In this document: positions 1 through 7,952 of the stretch, piece after piece
Layout: each line of letters starts with the position of its first letter
Numbering within the stretch: the first letter of the stretch is position 1
Source: Actinomadura alba
GTDB lineage: Bacteria > Actinomycetota > Actinomycetes > Streptosporangiales > Streptosporangiaceae
Reading direction: 5' to 3'
Length of the DNA stretch: 64,000 bases
NCBI RefSeq assembly: GCF_014323705.1
Contig: NZ_JABVEC010000003.1
Coordinates: 310,001-374,000 of the forward strand
The notes under the pieces: model-generated
Told to the model about the DNA's origin: nothing
Database searches by the model: none
The model's input: only the letters and a program-made list of their open reading frames with translations
Program-made: the position numbers and the translations under genes

Positions 1-56
1 GGGTCCGCAAGGTCATCGTCCGCGCCCCCAAGATCGTCAACATCGTCCCGTCCTGA
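1..56 (+). CDS. leuS: Leucyl-tRNA synthetase, extreme C-terminus (partial)
   Basis: Only the last 17 codons are in the window, read from base 3 to a TGA at 54-56. They spell VRKVIVRAPKIVNIVPS. Bacterial leucyl-tRNA synthetases typically end in a basic beta strand of the form RKVIV..KLVNIV, so this is most likely the 3' end of leuS, the enzyme that charges tRNA-Leu. The rest of the gene lies to the left of the window. The call rests on this short tail alone. A hairpin repeat follows 25 bases after the stop and probably terminates the transcript. Confidence 0.7.
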   Translation, partial: VRKVIVRAPKIVNIVPS

Positions 57-80
57 GCCCTCGGGTCCCGTCCCCTCGTT

Positions 81-136
81 GACTCGTGGCGTGTCGGGCC
101 CGCGCTTGCCGCCATGACCCCGACACGCCACGACTC
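81..136. terminator. Hairpin repeat copy 1, likely leuS terminator
   Basis: The arms GACTCGTGGCGTGTCGGG (81-98) and CCCGACACGCCACGACTC (119-136) pair at 17 of 18 positions around a 20-base loop. A near-identical hairpin lies at 1099-1158. The position just after the leuS stop fits a factor-independent terminator, although no U-tract follows. Confidence 0.6.
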
Positions 137-210
137 GATGGGGGTAGGGCACGGCCTGGACACGAATTCGTCGCAGTTGAGCCGCCGGGCCCATTGTCGA
201 TCTCACCGGC

Positions 211-1134
211 GTGCAGACATCTCGCATGACGCGACCTGCGGAGACACCTTTTCCGATCGACCGGCCCTTCCGGTTCGCGGAGGCGATTCGACTCGGCATA
301 ACAGCGGACGAGCTTCGCGGCCCGCGATTCCGTACTGTCTTCCACAATGTGCACATTCCGGCGCATCTGCAGGACACCTTAGAGCTGCGCTGTCAGGCCG
401 CTGCCCTGATTCTTCCCAGCGATGCGGTGTTCTGCGGCCTGACCGCGGCCCGCTTGTACGGCCTGCCGGTGCCGGGCACTGACCTGCGGATCCATGTCGC
501 GGTGCCCGCGAAGACGCCGACCCCACCTCGGCACCGTGGCATGAAGGTGCACGAATACACCATCGCGCCCGAGCAGATCGGTCGGATCGACACCTTCCTG
601 GTCGTGCGGCCGGAGCGGTTATTCCTGGAGCTCTCGGCGGCGCTGCCGCGGATCGACCTGATCGTCGCGGGAGACCAGATGCTCAGGCGCGAACTCACCG
701 ACTCCGATTCGCTGCGGGGGTTCCTGTCCCAGTGCTACCGGCGCCGAGGCGTGCAGCGGGCGCGAGCGGCCGTGCCGCATTTGGAGAAGAACGCCGATTC
801 CCCGCCGGAGACCCGGCTGCGGATGCTCCTCGTCGACGCGGGTCTGCCCCGGCCCGTCGCCAATCAGGACGTCCATAACGGCTGGGGCGTATGGCTCGCC
901 AAGCCCGATCTCTCCTATCCCGCGCAGAAGATAGCGATTCAGTACGAAGGCGGGCATCACCGCGAGGACCCCCGGCAGTACAGCTACGACATCGAACGCG
1001 ACGGCCGGCTCATCGACCTCGGCTGGATCGTCATCCGGGTCGACAAGGAAATGCTCTACAAGCACCCCGAGCAGGTGATCAACAGGGTGCGCCGCTCGTT
1101 GAGTCGTGGCGTGTCGGGGCATCATGCCGCGTGA
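211..1134 (+). CDS. DUF559-type nuclease-like protein with AbiEi-like N-terminus
   Basis: The protein has 307 residues from the GTG at 211; ATG 226 is an equally possible start, and neither has a clear ribosome-binding site. The first ~190 residues resemble the AbiEi-like region seen in many actinomycete paralogs of this type. The C-terminal ~100 residues look like a DUF559/Vsr-like restriction fold: ETRLRMLL, then KPDLSYPAQKIAIQYEGGHH with the acidic/Q-Y-E pattern expected of a PD-(D/E)XK-like core, then DGRLIDLGWIVIRV. Such proteins are abundant in actinomycetes and their cellular role is unknown. The last codons and the stop lie inside a hairpin repeat, and a second copy of the repeat lies upstream, so the gene is bracketed by it. 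Substrate and activity are inference. Confidence 0.75.
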   Translation: MQTSRMTRPAETPFPIDRPFRFAEAIRLGITADELRGPRFRTVFHNVHIPAHLQDTLELRCQAAALILPSDAVFCGLTAARLYGLPVPGTDLRIHVAVPAKTPTPPRHRGMKVHEYTIAPEQIGRIDTFLVVRPERLFLELSAALPRIDLIVAGDQMLRRELTDSDSLRGFLSQCYRRRGVQRARAAVPHLEKNADSPPETRLRMLLVDAGLPRPVANQDVHNGWGVWLAKPDLSYPAQKIAIQYEGGHHREDPRQYSYDIERDGRLIDLGWIVIRVDKEMLYKHPEQVINRVRRSLSRGVSGHHAA

Positions 1135-1158
1135 AGACCCCGACACGCCACGACTCAA
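1099..1158. terminator. Hairpin repeat copy 2, bidirectional terminator
   Basis: Perfect 21-base arms (1099-1119 and 1138-1158) surround an 18-base loop. It lies between two convergent genes, and the stop codons of both (1132-1134 on plus, 1155-1157 on minus) fall inside it. It is the same sequence family as 81-136. A bidirectional terminator is the simplest role. Confidence 0.7.
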
Positions 1159-2411
1159 TGAAGCGTGTCCGTCTCGGCGAGCCGGACGGCGAGGAAGGCG
1201 CGTTCGGCGTCGTTGCCGACCAGCGCGATCGCCCGTTCGTACGCCACGGCGGCGTCGGCGTTCCTGCCGAGCCGGCGCAGCAGGTCGGCCTTGATAGCGG
1301 GCAGGTAGTGGTAGCCGGAGAGGCGCCTGTCCTGTTCGAGCTCCTCGATCTCGGCGAGCGCGCTCGCCGGGCCCCGGACCATCGCGACCGCCACGGCCCG
1401 GTTGAGAGCGACCACCGGCGACGGCCAGGCCGTCAACAACTCGTCGTAGATCACCAGGATCTGGTCCCAGTCCGTGCCGCCGTACGTCGGTGCGGTCGCA
1501 TGCAGCGCCGCGATGGCCGCCTGCAAGGCGAACCGGCCGGGATCCCCGCCGCTCAGCGCTCCCAGCACCAGGTCGTGCGCCTCCGCGATGGCCTCCTGAT
1601 CCCAGGCCGACCGGTCCTGTTCCTCGAGCGGCAGCAGGCGCCCGTCGGCGGTGGTACGGGTGGCCCGGCGGGCGTGGTTGGCGAGGAGCAGCGCGAGAAG
1701 CCCGCGTACCTCCCGGTCGTCCGGCATCAGGTCGCGCAGCATGCGTGCCAGGTCGAGCGCGCGCTCGGCCGGATCGTTCCTCGTCAGCGCGGGACCCGCC
1801 GGTGCGGTGTGGCCGGTGGTGAAGAGCAGATGCATGACCGTGAGGGCCGCGTCCAGCCGGTCCGGCAACTCGCCCGGGACGGGCATCCGGAAGGGGATCC
1901 GCGCCGCCGTGATCTTCTTCTTCGCCCGGGTGATCCGGGCGGCCATGGTCGTCTCGGAGACCAGGAACGCCTTCGCGATGTCCGGGGTGGTCACGCCGCA
2001 GACCAGCCGCAGCGTGAGGGCGACCTGGGCCTCGATGGCCAGCGCCGGGTGACAGCACAGGAAGATCAGCCGCAGCCGGTCGTCGTGCACCACCGGGCCG
2101 GTCAAGAGATCCAGGTCGGCGGGGAAATCCGGGTCGGCCGCCGCCAGCTCCACCAGCAGGTGCAGCTTCGACCGCAAGGTCCTGGCCCGGCGCAGGGCGT
2201 CCAGTGCGTTGTGCCGCGCCGCGGTGGTCAGCCAGGCGCCGGGCCTGGACGGTACGCCGCCGCGCGTCCAGGCATCGAGCGCGGCGGCGTACGCGTCCTG
2301 GACGCATTCCTCGGCCAGGTCGAGGTCGCGGGTGACGCGGACCGTCGCGGCGAGCACCATGGCCCACTCGCGACGGTGCGCGTCGGCGACCGCCTGTCGG
2401 ACCGTGGTCAT
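1155..2411 (-). CDS. ECF42-type RNA polymerase sigma factor with C-terminal extension
   Basis: The protein has 418 residues, about twice the length of a plain ECF sigma factor. Region 2 is near residues 10-75 (LDLAEECVQDAYAAALDAW). Region 4 is near 110-165 with a helix-turn-helix (PDIAKAFLVSETTMAARITR). The C-terminal ~230 residues are the SnoaL-free, TPR-like extension typical of ECF42, including the QDRSAWD signature. ECF42 factors are encoded next to DGPF/YCII proteins and lack classical anti-sigma factors; that neighbour is present here. The start ATG overlaps the stop of the upstream DGPF gene (ATGA, 2408-2411), so the two are translationally coupled. It probably directs transcription of its own operon. 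The promoter recognised cannot be read from the protein. Confidence 0.92.
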   Translation of the reverse strand: MTTVRQAVADAHRREWAMVLAATVRVTRDLDLAEECVQDAYAAALDAWTRGGVPSRPGAWLTTAARHNALDALRRARTLRSKLHLLVELAAADPDFPADLDLLTGPVVHDDRLRLIFLCCHPALAIEAQVALTLRLVCGVTTPDIAKAFLVSETTMAARITRAKKKITAARIPFRMPVPGELPDRLDAALTVMHLLFTTGHTAPAGPALTRNDPAERALDLARMLRDLMPDDREVRGLLALLLANHARRATRTTADGRLLPLEEQDRSAWDQEAIAEAHDLVLGALSGGDPGRFALQAAIAALHATAPTYGGTDWDQILVIYDELLTAWPSPVVALNRAVAVAMVRGPASALAEIEELEQDRRLSGYHYLPAIKADLLRRLGRNADAAVAYERAIALVGNDAERAFLAVRLAETDTLH

Positions 2412-2743
2412 TCCGCGAGCAGTGGCCGCACCTCGACGGCGCCATCCATGATCGGGAGCAGCTTTCCGATGGCGACCGCCGCTTCGAGGTCCGTGGTCTC
2501 GACCACGAAGAATCCGGCGATCACTTCCTTGCTCTCGATGAACGGGCCGTCGGTGACCAGGCCGTTCTTGTGGATCGTCCGCGTGGTCGCGCTGGGCTGC
2601 AGCGCCTGCTCGTTGACGACCCTCGCGCCCATCGCGGCGATCTTCTCCCCAGCGCGCATGTTGGCCTCCATGACGTCGGGCGGGATGTCCGCCACGCCTC
2701 CGGGGGTTTCCTTCTCGTAGATCAGAATCGCGTACTGCGGCAT
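2408..2743 (-). CDS. DGPF/YCII-domain protein, ECF42 partner
   Basis: This small protein (111 residues) has the YCII-like alpha-beta fold signature MPQYAILIYEKE at the N-terminus and the hallmark LVTDGPFIESKE near residue 65. DGPF proteins accompany ECF42 sigma factors and are thought to take part in signalling or small-molecule chemistry; the reaction is not established. The start at 2743 is chosen because a strong AGGAGGG lies just upstream; reading further upstream gives low-quality sequence antisense to the neighbouring reductase. It lies 28 bases after the reductase gene and overlaps the sigma gene by 4 bases, so all three form one operon. Confidence 0.92.
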   Translation of the reverse strand: MPQYAILIYEKETPGGVADIPPDVMEANMRAGEKIAAMGARVVNEQALQPSATTRTIHKNGLVTDGPFIESKEVIAGFFVVETTDLEAAVAIGKLLPIMDGAVEVRPLLAE

Positions 2744-2771
2744 GGCCCTCCTGTCTGGTCTTCTCCGTCGA

Positions 2772-3398
2772 TCACCAGTTGCCGGTCTCGGGGCCCATCG
2801 CACCGTACTCGAGCTTGCCATCCCGCGCGTACGTGCTGACCAGGACACCTGTGCTCGACGTGGCGGTGTCGACCAGCTTGAGGCCGGACGGGATGGTCCC
2901 CTCCGCGAAGAGTCGCTTGCCGGAGCCGAGAAGAACCGGGAAGACCAGCACGTGGAACTCATCGACCAGGTCGTGCTCGACGAGCGTCTGGACCAGGTTG
3001 CCGCTGCCGTGGACCTGGATCTCGCCGCCCTCGCCCTGCTTGAGCCTGCCGACCGCCTCAGGTACGTCGCCGGTGAGCAGCGTCGAGTTCTGCCACGACA
3101 CGGTGTCCAGAGTCCGCGACGCGACGTACTTGCGCAGGCCGTTCATCCTCGCCCCGATCGGGTCGTCGACCCCGGCCAGCGGCCAAGTGGCGGCGAAGAC
3201 GTCGTAGGTCTTGCGCCCGAGCAACAGCGCGCCCGCCCGGCCGGTCAGTGCGGTCATCAGCTGGAGAATCCACTGGTCGATGTGCGGTACGACCCAGCCG
3301 CCGTGCTCGAACCCGCCGTCGCGGTCCTCGTCGCCGCCGCCCGGTGCCTGCATGACACCGTCCAGCGACACGAACGTGGTCACCATCAGTTTGCGCAT
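2772..3398 (-). CDS. Dihydrofolate-reductase-family / RibD C-terminal-like reductase
   Basis: The protein has 208 residues. MRKLMVTTFVSLDGVMQAPG at the N-terminus, LLLGRKTYDVFAATWP near residue 80 and VLLGSGKRLF near 165 are typical of the RibD-C / DHFR-like family of NADPH-dependent reductases. The start at 3398 is preceded by GAAGGAAA. It is the first gene of the operon with the DGPF and ECF42 genes. Such reductases recur next to DGPF proteins in actinomycetes. The substrate is unknown; it is unlikely to be the housekeeping DHFR or RibD. Confidence 0.88.
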   Translation of the reverse strand: MRKLMVTTFVSLDGVMQAPGGGDEDRDGGFEHGGWVVPHIDQWILQLMTALTGRAGALLLGRKTYDVFAATWPLAGVDDPIGARMNGLRKYVASRTLDTVSWQNSTLLTGDVPEAVGRLKQGEGGEIQVHGSGNLVQTLVEHDLVDEFHVLVFPVLLGSGKRLFAEGTIPSGLKLVDTATSSTGVLVSTYARDGKLEYGAMGPETGNW

Positions 3399-3600
3399 GT
3401 CGTTTCCTTCGTTCACCTGTCGTCGGGCGCCGGTGGTGACGCCCTCGCCCACTACGGCGAACGAGGTCCTCCGGAATCGACAGCCCGCCAGGTCCTTGCC
3501 AAGAGGTCGATGGCCGGTGGCCGGCTACGTGGTCGGACTGAGGTACCGGGCGCTTTCCTTGACCTAGTCGTACGGTCGGAATCTGGGTAGCATCGATGGT

Positions 3601-3831
3601 ATGAAGGTCGGTGTGAGCATTCCGGATGAAGACGTCGCGTTCATCGATGACTACGCGGCCCGGACCGGAGCCAAATCCAGGTCGGCCGTACTGCACCAGG
3701 CCGTCGCGCTGCTGCGCTCGGTCGATCTCGAAGACGCCTACGCGGCGGCATGGCAGGAGTGGGAGCACGGCGAGGACTCCGCACCCTGGGACGCGACCTC
3801 GGCGGACGGGATCGCCGATGCGGCGAGGTGA
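3601..3831 (+). CDS. mazE: MazE9-like ribbon-helix-helix antitoxin
   Basis: This is a 76-residue protein. The N-terminus MKVGVSIPDEDVAFIDDY and the following SRSAVLHQAVALLR form a ribbon-helix-helix DNA-binding domain. The acidic C-terminal half (AWQEWEHGEDSAPWD) is the toxin-binding tail. The layout and spelling recall Mycobacterium tuberculosis MazE9. It should neutralise the downstream MazF and repress the operon. There is no good Shine-Dalgarno before the ATG, so translation may start leaderless or nearly so. The toxin gene overlaps its last 14 bases. Confidence 0.9.
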   Translation: MKVGVSIPDEDVAFIDDYAARTGAKSRSAVLHQAVALLRSVDLEDAYAAAWQEWEHGEDSAPWDATSADGIADAAR

Positions 3832-4165
3832 CGTCTATCTGGTGGACCTCGACCCTGCACGCGGATCCGAAGCCAACAAGCTGCGACCCGCAGTGATCGT
3901 CAGCAACGACGCCGCCAACCGCATCGCCGACCGGACCGGCCGCGGCGTCATCACCGTCGTCCCCGTCACCTCGAACATCGAGAAGGTCTTCCCGTTCCAG
4001 GTCGCGCTCAGCGCCTCGGAATGCGGGCTCAAGGCCGACTCCAAAGCGCAGGCCGAGCAGGTCCGTTCCGTCGCGCTGGACCGGCTGCGAGGACGCATCG
4101 GCACCGTACCCGGGCCCACGCTGAGACTGCTGGACAACGCCCTCCGCCTTCATCTGAGCCTGTGA
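3818..4165 (+). CDS. mazF: MazF9-like endoribonuclease toxin
   Basis: The protein has 115 residues. The start MRRGDVYLVDLDPARGSEAN followed by KLRPAVIVSND and GVITVVPVTSN is the MazF/PemK fold, with the conserved Arg of the LRPAVIV loop and the Thr of PVTSN in place. QAEQVRSVALDRL in the middle is also typical. MazF toxins cut single-stranded RNA at short sites and stop growth; the site cut here cannot be read from the sequence. The ATG at 3818 lies inside the antitoxin gene in another frame, the usual coupling that keeps antitoxin in excess. Confidence 0.92.
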   Translation: MRRGDVYLVDLDPARGSEANKLRPAVIVSNDAANRIADRTGRGVITVVPVTSNIEKVFPFQVALSASECGLKADSKAQAEQVRSVALDRLRGRIGTVPGPTLRLLDNALRLHLSL

Positions 4166-4202
4166 CCCGCTCGAATCCCACGGACGGTCGCGACGCGGTC
4201 AC

Positions 4203-5486
4203 ATGACCGGCACGCGGCACCTCGGCCGGGCGCTGCTGCCCCTCGGCTTGATCTGCCTGGCCCTCGGCATCTCCACGGCCGTGGTCCTGCCGTTCCTCTC
4301 GCTGTTCCTCAGCACGGCCGTGGACGCCGGTCCGGTACGGGTCACGGTGTTCATGGTCGTCGCGCCGATCGCGGGCATCGTCGCGGCGACGCTCATCGGC
4401 CGGCTGTCCGACCGGCGGCCGATCCGCCGGGCACTACTGGTCGGCACATCCGTGGCAGGCATGATCAGCATGGGGCTGACCACGTTCGTGCGCGACTATT
4501 GGATCCTGCTCGCGTTGGCGGTGATCGCGACGGCGCCGGCCGGCGCGTTGTTTCCGCAGACGTTCGCTTACGCCCGTCAGGTCCTGGCCCGCGACGCTTC
4601 CGGCCGAGGCGCCATGGGCGTCAGCACCCTGCGGACGGTCTACGCGCTCGCCTGGGCGGCCGGAGCGCCGCTGGCGGCGATCGTGCTGGACGCCGGCGGC
4701 TTCACGTATGTCTACGGGATGTCCGCCGCGATGTACGCGGTCGCCGCGCTGGTGGCGATCTTCTGGCTCGGCGGGGCCGACGCGCCGTCGGCGCCGGCCG
4801 CCTCCCGCGACGAACCCATCGCCGGCGTCCCCGCTTCGCAGGAGGCGTCACGGTGGACGCTGTTGCTGACCACGGCCGCGTTCACGTTCCTGCAGTGCCC
4901 TCTCACCCTGGGGCTGCAGGCGTTGCCGCTGTTCATCAGCACCGACCTCGGCGGCGATGCCGGTGATGCCGGCCTGATTCTCGGCCTGTGCGCCGCACTC
5001 GAGATCCCGCTCATGCTCGGTCTCGGCGCATTGACGACCCGGATCCGCCTGCGGCCCCTCGTGCTCACCGGCGCCGGCTGCGGCGTCGCGTACTACGCGT
5101 ACGCCGCAGCGGCATCGGACGTCTGGACGCTGGCCGCCGGGCAGATCGTGAATGCGACCTTCATCGCAGGGGTGACCAGCCTGGGCATCTCGTACATGCA
5201 GAACCTGCTCCCACGGCAACCCGGTCGCGCCACGACGCTGTTCACCAACTCCTTCACGATCGGCGCGATCCTGGCCGGTCCGCTGCTCGGCCTGGCCCAG
5301 CACTTCGGCTTCCGGCTCGCGTACGGCATCGGGGCGAGCCTGTGCGCGGCCGGTCTGCTGATCCTGCTGGTCGTCCGGCCCGGGATTCAGCCGGCGGGGC
5401 CGCCCATCAGAGCCGCACGGCCCCCGGGCGGCGGTCTTCGACCACGAACGAGGCGAACGTCGTCGCGGCCGCGTCAGCCCGGCTGA
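4203..5486 (+). CDS. MFS transporter, sugar-efflux (SET) type
   Basis: This is a 427-residue integral membrane protein with about 12 hydrophobic segments. Motif A is seen near residue 65 as IGRLSDRRPIRR. Overall it resembles the sugar efflux transporter group (SetA/SotB-like) of the major facilitator superfamily, so proton-coupled efflux of a small solute is likely, substrate unknown. The last ~27 residues, rich in Arg, Pro and Gly, are encoded over the 3' end of the convergent phoD gene (80-base overlap). They look unlike a membrane protein, so the original stop codon may have been lost. The start at 4203 follows the mazF stop by 37 bases. Confidence 0.8.
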   Translation: MTGTRHLGRALLPLGLICLALGISTAVVLPFLSLFLSTAVDAGPVRVTVFMVVAPIAGIVAATLIGRLSDRRPIRRALLVGTSVAGMISMGLTTFVRDYWILLALAVIATAPAGALFPQTFAYARQVLARDASGRGAMGVSTLRTVYALAWAAGAPLAAIVLDAGGFTYVYGMSAAMYAVAALVAIFWLGGADAPSAPAASRDEPIAGVPASQEASRWTLLLTTAAFTFLQCPLTLGLQALPLFISTDLGGDAGDAGLILGLCAALEIPLMLGLGALTTRIRLRPLVLTGAGCGVAYYAYAAAASDVWTLAAGQIVNATFIAGVTSLGISYMQNLLPRQPGRATTLFTNSFTIGAILAGPLLGLAQHFGFRLAYGIGASLCAAGLLILLVVRPGIQPAGPPIRAARPPGGGLRPRTRRTSSRPRQPG

Positions 5487-6993
5487 CGGTCGGCACCATC
5501 CGCAGGTCGGTCCGCCACTCTCGGGAGTTGAGCCGGCAGGTGACGTAGCCACGGCGGTCGCCGTCGAAGAACTTGATGTGCGGGTTCCACTTGATCATCG
5601 GACCGTAGTACGGCCCGTAGACCTCGCCGTCACCATTGGTGCTGATGGAGGTGCCGACGAACTCCGTCGCCACGACACGGGACTCGGGCCGGTCGAAGTC
5701 GCTCTTGATGTCGTTGACGAACGTCGAGTGCCAGTCGCCGGCGACCAGGACGGGGTTGCGCACCTTGGCCGAGGTGAACGTGTCGGTGATGGCCTTGCGC
5801 GAGGCCGGGTAGCCGTCCCAGGCGTCGTGCCAGATGATGTCGCCGGTCGGGCCGTCGTGGTCCAGCCGCGCCATCATGACGCTCGTCGCGATGACGTTCC
5901 AGTGCGCCTTCGAGTGGCGCAGCCCGTCGAGCAGCCACTTCTCCTGCGTGGCGCCGAGCATGGTGCCCTTGGTGGGGTCGTTGCCGGCGTCGCAGGCCGG
6001 CGCCTCGCCCCAGCCGCACGGCGGCGCGGTGCGGTACTGCCGGGTGTCGAGCAGGTCGAGCTGCGCCAGGCGGCCCCAGGTGGACCGGCCGTAGAGCTTG
6101 AGGGAACCGTCCTTGCGCGGTAGCGAGCGGCGGCGCACGGGCTGGTGCTCGTACCACGCCTTGTACGCCGCGGCGCGGTTGGCGCTGATCGTGCCGTCGT
6201 AGTCCCCTGCGTAGTCGTTCTCGACCTCGTGGTCGTCCCACGTGACCAGCCAGGGGAAGCGGGCGTGCGTGCGCTGCAGGTCAGGGTCGGACTTGTACAG
6301 CGCGTACTGCATCCGCCAGCGGTCGAGGTTCTTCGGTCCCTCGCGCAGCACGTCGGGCGTCGGTGTCTTGCGCATTCCCCCGTCGGCCGCGACGCCGTAC
6401 TCGTACACGTAGTCGCCGAGGTGGATGACGAGGTCGAGGTCTTCTTCGGCCATGTTGCGGTACGCCGAGTAGAAGCCGTGCGTCCAGTCCTGGCAGGAGG
6501 CGAACGCGAAGCTGAGCGACCCGAGCGAGCCGTGCTCGCGCGGCGCGGTGCGCGTGCGGCCCACGTCGGAGACGTCGCCGCGGTAGCGGAAGCGGTAGTA
6601 GTACTCCCGCCCCGGCTCGAGCCCCTCGACCTCGACGTGCACCGAGTGCGCCAGCTCGGGCAGGGCCGAGACCGTGCCGTGCTTGACCACCCTCCGCAGG
6701 CCCGCGTCCAGCGCGACCTGCCAGTCGACGGGTACGGGACGGCTGGGCATGCCGCCGTCCGGGCTGAACAGATCGGGCACGAGCCGGGTCCACAGCACCA
6801 CGCCGTCGGACGTCGGGTCGCCCGAGGCGATGCCGAGCTTGAACGGGTACTCGCCGCTGCGGATACGCGGTGCCGCGAGGGCGTCGCCCTCGAGCGGCAC
6901 CTGGCTCGCGGCGGCCAGCCCGGCGACGGCGCCGATGCCGCCGAGGAAGCGACGGCGGTTCAGACCGGACGGGACGGGGGTGTTGTGCGTCAT
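5407..6993 (-). CDS. phoD: Alkaline phosphatase D (PhoD), Tat-exported
   Basis: The protein has 528 residues. The N-terminus carries a twin-arginine signal (NRRRFLGGIGAVAGLAAA). A PhoD N-terminal domain (FKLGIASGDPTSDGVVLWTR, ~residue 50) is followed by the metallophosphatase core with HLGDYVYEYG (~195), TWDDHEVENDYAGDYDG (~250) and VAGDWHSTFVND (~420), which hold the metal ligands. PhoD is a secreted Ca/Fe-dependent phosphodiesterase-phosphatase used to gain phosphate. No PHO box was clearly visible upstream. Its 3' end overlaps the convergent MFS gene by 80 bases. Confidence 0.95.
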   Translation of the reverse strand: MTHNTPVPSGLNRRRFLGGIGAVAGLAAASQVPLEGDALAAPRIRSGEYPFKLGIASGDPTSDGVVLWTRLVPDLFSPDGGMPSRPVPVDWQVALDAGLRRVVKHGTVSALPELAHSVHVEVEGLEPGREYYYRFRYRGDVSDVGRTRTAPREHGSLGSLSFAFASCQDWTHGFYSAYRNMAEEDLDLVIHLGDYVYEYGVAADGGMRKTPTPDVLREGPKNLDRWRMQYALYKSDPDLQRTHARFPWLVTWDDHEVENDYAGDYDGTISANRAAAYKAWYEHQPVRRRSLPRKDGSLKLYGRSTWGRLAQLDLLDTRQYRTAPPCGWGEAPACDAGNDPTKGTMLGATQEKWLLDGLRHSKAHWNVIATSVMMARLDHDGPTGDIIWHDAWDGYPASRKAITDTFTSAKVRNPVLVAGDWHSTFVNDIKSDFDRPESRVVATEFVGTSISTNGDGEVYGPYYGPMIKWNPHIKFFDGDRRGYVTCRLNSREWRTDLRMVPTVSRADAAATTFASFVVEDRRPGAVRL

Positions 6994-7430
6994 GGCGGTA
7001 GATCACCGGCCGTCGCCTACCGCCCGGCGTCCCCCGCATGGCGGCGACGTGACACACGGCCGAACACCTCGTCGGCGATCAGGTCGCGGGCAGGGGGAGC
7101 GGTGAAGACGACGGCGCCGATCGGCATGGCGGGTTCTGCGAGCCGCTGAGGTTGAGGGCGAACCCGTGGTCGGGCACCCGCCTGCCCGCGCGCGTCGGGC
7201 CGATGATCGAACACCCTCCGTGCACGTCCGTGCACACGGAGAGAAGCACATCCAAAAAGATTACGCGACTTCAGGGCTAATTTATGTCCGGTTGTCCTAT
7301 TTCGGGCGAATTGTCGCCTAATGTCGGAATCAATGTTCCCGACCAGTGCAACGGAGAAGCGGGCATGCTTTCTCCCAAGCGCTGTACACGGAATATCGCA
7401 GAAACCGGCTTACGAAGGAGGGACATCCTT
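6994..7430. other. Intergenic region, no supported gene
   Basis: The left part is GC-rich. On the minus strand it holds a short coding-like stretch (MPIGAVVFTAPPARDL, near 7125) with no ribosome-binding site, possibly a gene remnant. From about 7245 to 7430 the sequence becomes AT-richer and forms the leader of the downstream secreted-protein gene. No known riboswitch could be recognised there. Confidence 0.4.
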
Positions 7431-7883
7431 ATGAAGGGATTAAAGAAAGCACAGATCCTGGTCCCACCAGTCGCACTCGCGTCCGTCCTGAGCATCTCGG
7501 GAATAGCCTCCGCAAGCCAGACTCCGTACATCAAGCCCCAAGTCCCAAGCACGAATACCGCCGCTAACGCAGGCAGCGGTGCCGGTCACGACGACGACGC
7601 CTCCGACCCCGACGGCCGCTACCAACCCGAATGGTGCGAAGAAGAGGGCCGCTTCAGCGAAGAGTGCGAGGAAGAAGAAGGGGAGGAGTTCCGCCGCCAC
7701 AGGGAGGAAGAGGAAGAGGAGCCCGAGTACTACCGCCACAGGTGGGGAGACGAACGCCGCTACGATAACGAACCCGGCGAGGAAGAGTACCGCAGCCCTG
7801 AAGAGTACGGTCCTGCAGAGGAGTACGGTCCTGCAGAAGAGTACGGCCCGGAAGAAGAGTACGGCCCGTATGAGATCGACTGA
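7431..7883 (+). CDS. Small secreted, extremely acidic protein with EEYGPA repeats
   Basis: The protein has 150 residues from an ATG preceded by GAAGGAGGGA. Residues 1-29 form a signal peptide (KKAQILVPPVALASVLSISG, likely cleavage after ASA). The mature part is dominated by Glu, Asp, Tyr and Arg. It contains a possible disulphide or metal pair, WCEEEGRFSEEC, a poly-Glu stretch EEEEEEP and three tandem EEYGPA-like hexapeptides before the end. I do not recognise the family. The composition suggests an extracellular disordered polyanion that could bind cations or surfaces; that is inference. Confidence 0.75.
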   Translation: MKGLKKAQILVPPVALASVLSISGIASASQTPYIKPQVPSTNTAANAGSGAGHDDDASDPDGRYQPEWCEEEGRFSEECEEEEGEEFRRHREEEEEEPEYYRHRWGDERRYDNEPGEEEYRSPEEYGPAEEYGPAEEYGPEEEYGPYEID

Positions 7884-7952
7884 GCCGGCCGCGATGGCGG
7901 TGGCCAATGACCGCACCGGCCGTTGACGACCGTCGATGCTCCATCAGGAGCA

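Noticed and set aside
619-2445. A 608-codon open frame on the minus strand spanning the DUF559 and ECF42 genes
   Set aside because: It is antisense or out of frame to two well-supported genes, is rich in Arg, Gly and Pro and has no domain; such frames are expected in GC-rich DNA.
7245-7430. A riboswitch in the AT-richer leader of the acidic-protein gene
   Set aside because: No conserved core (for example of the ydaO, cobalamin or glycine classes) could be matched by eye.
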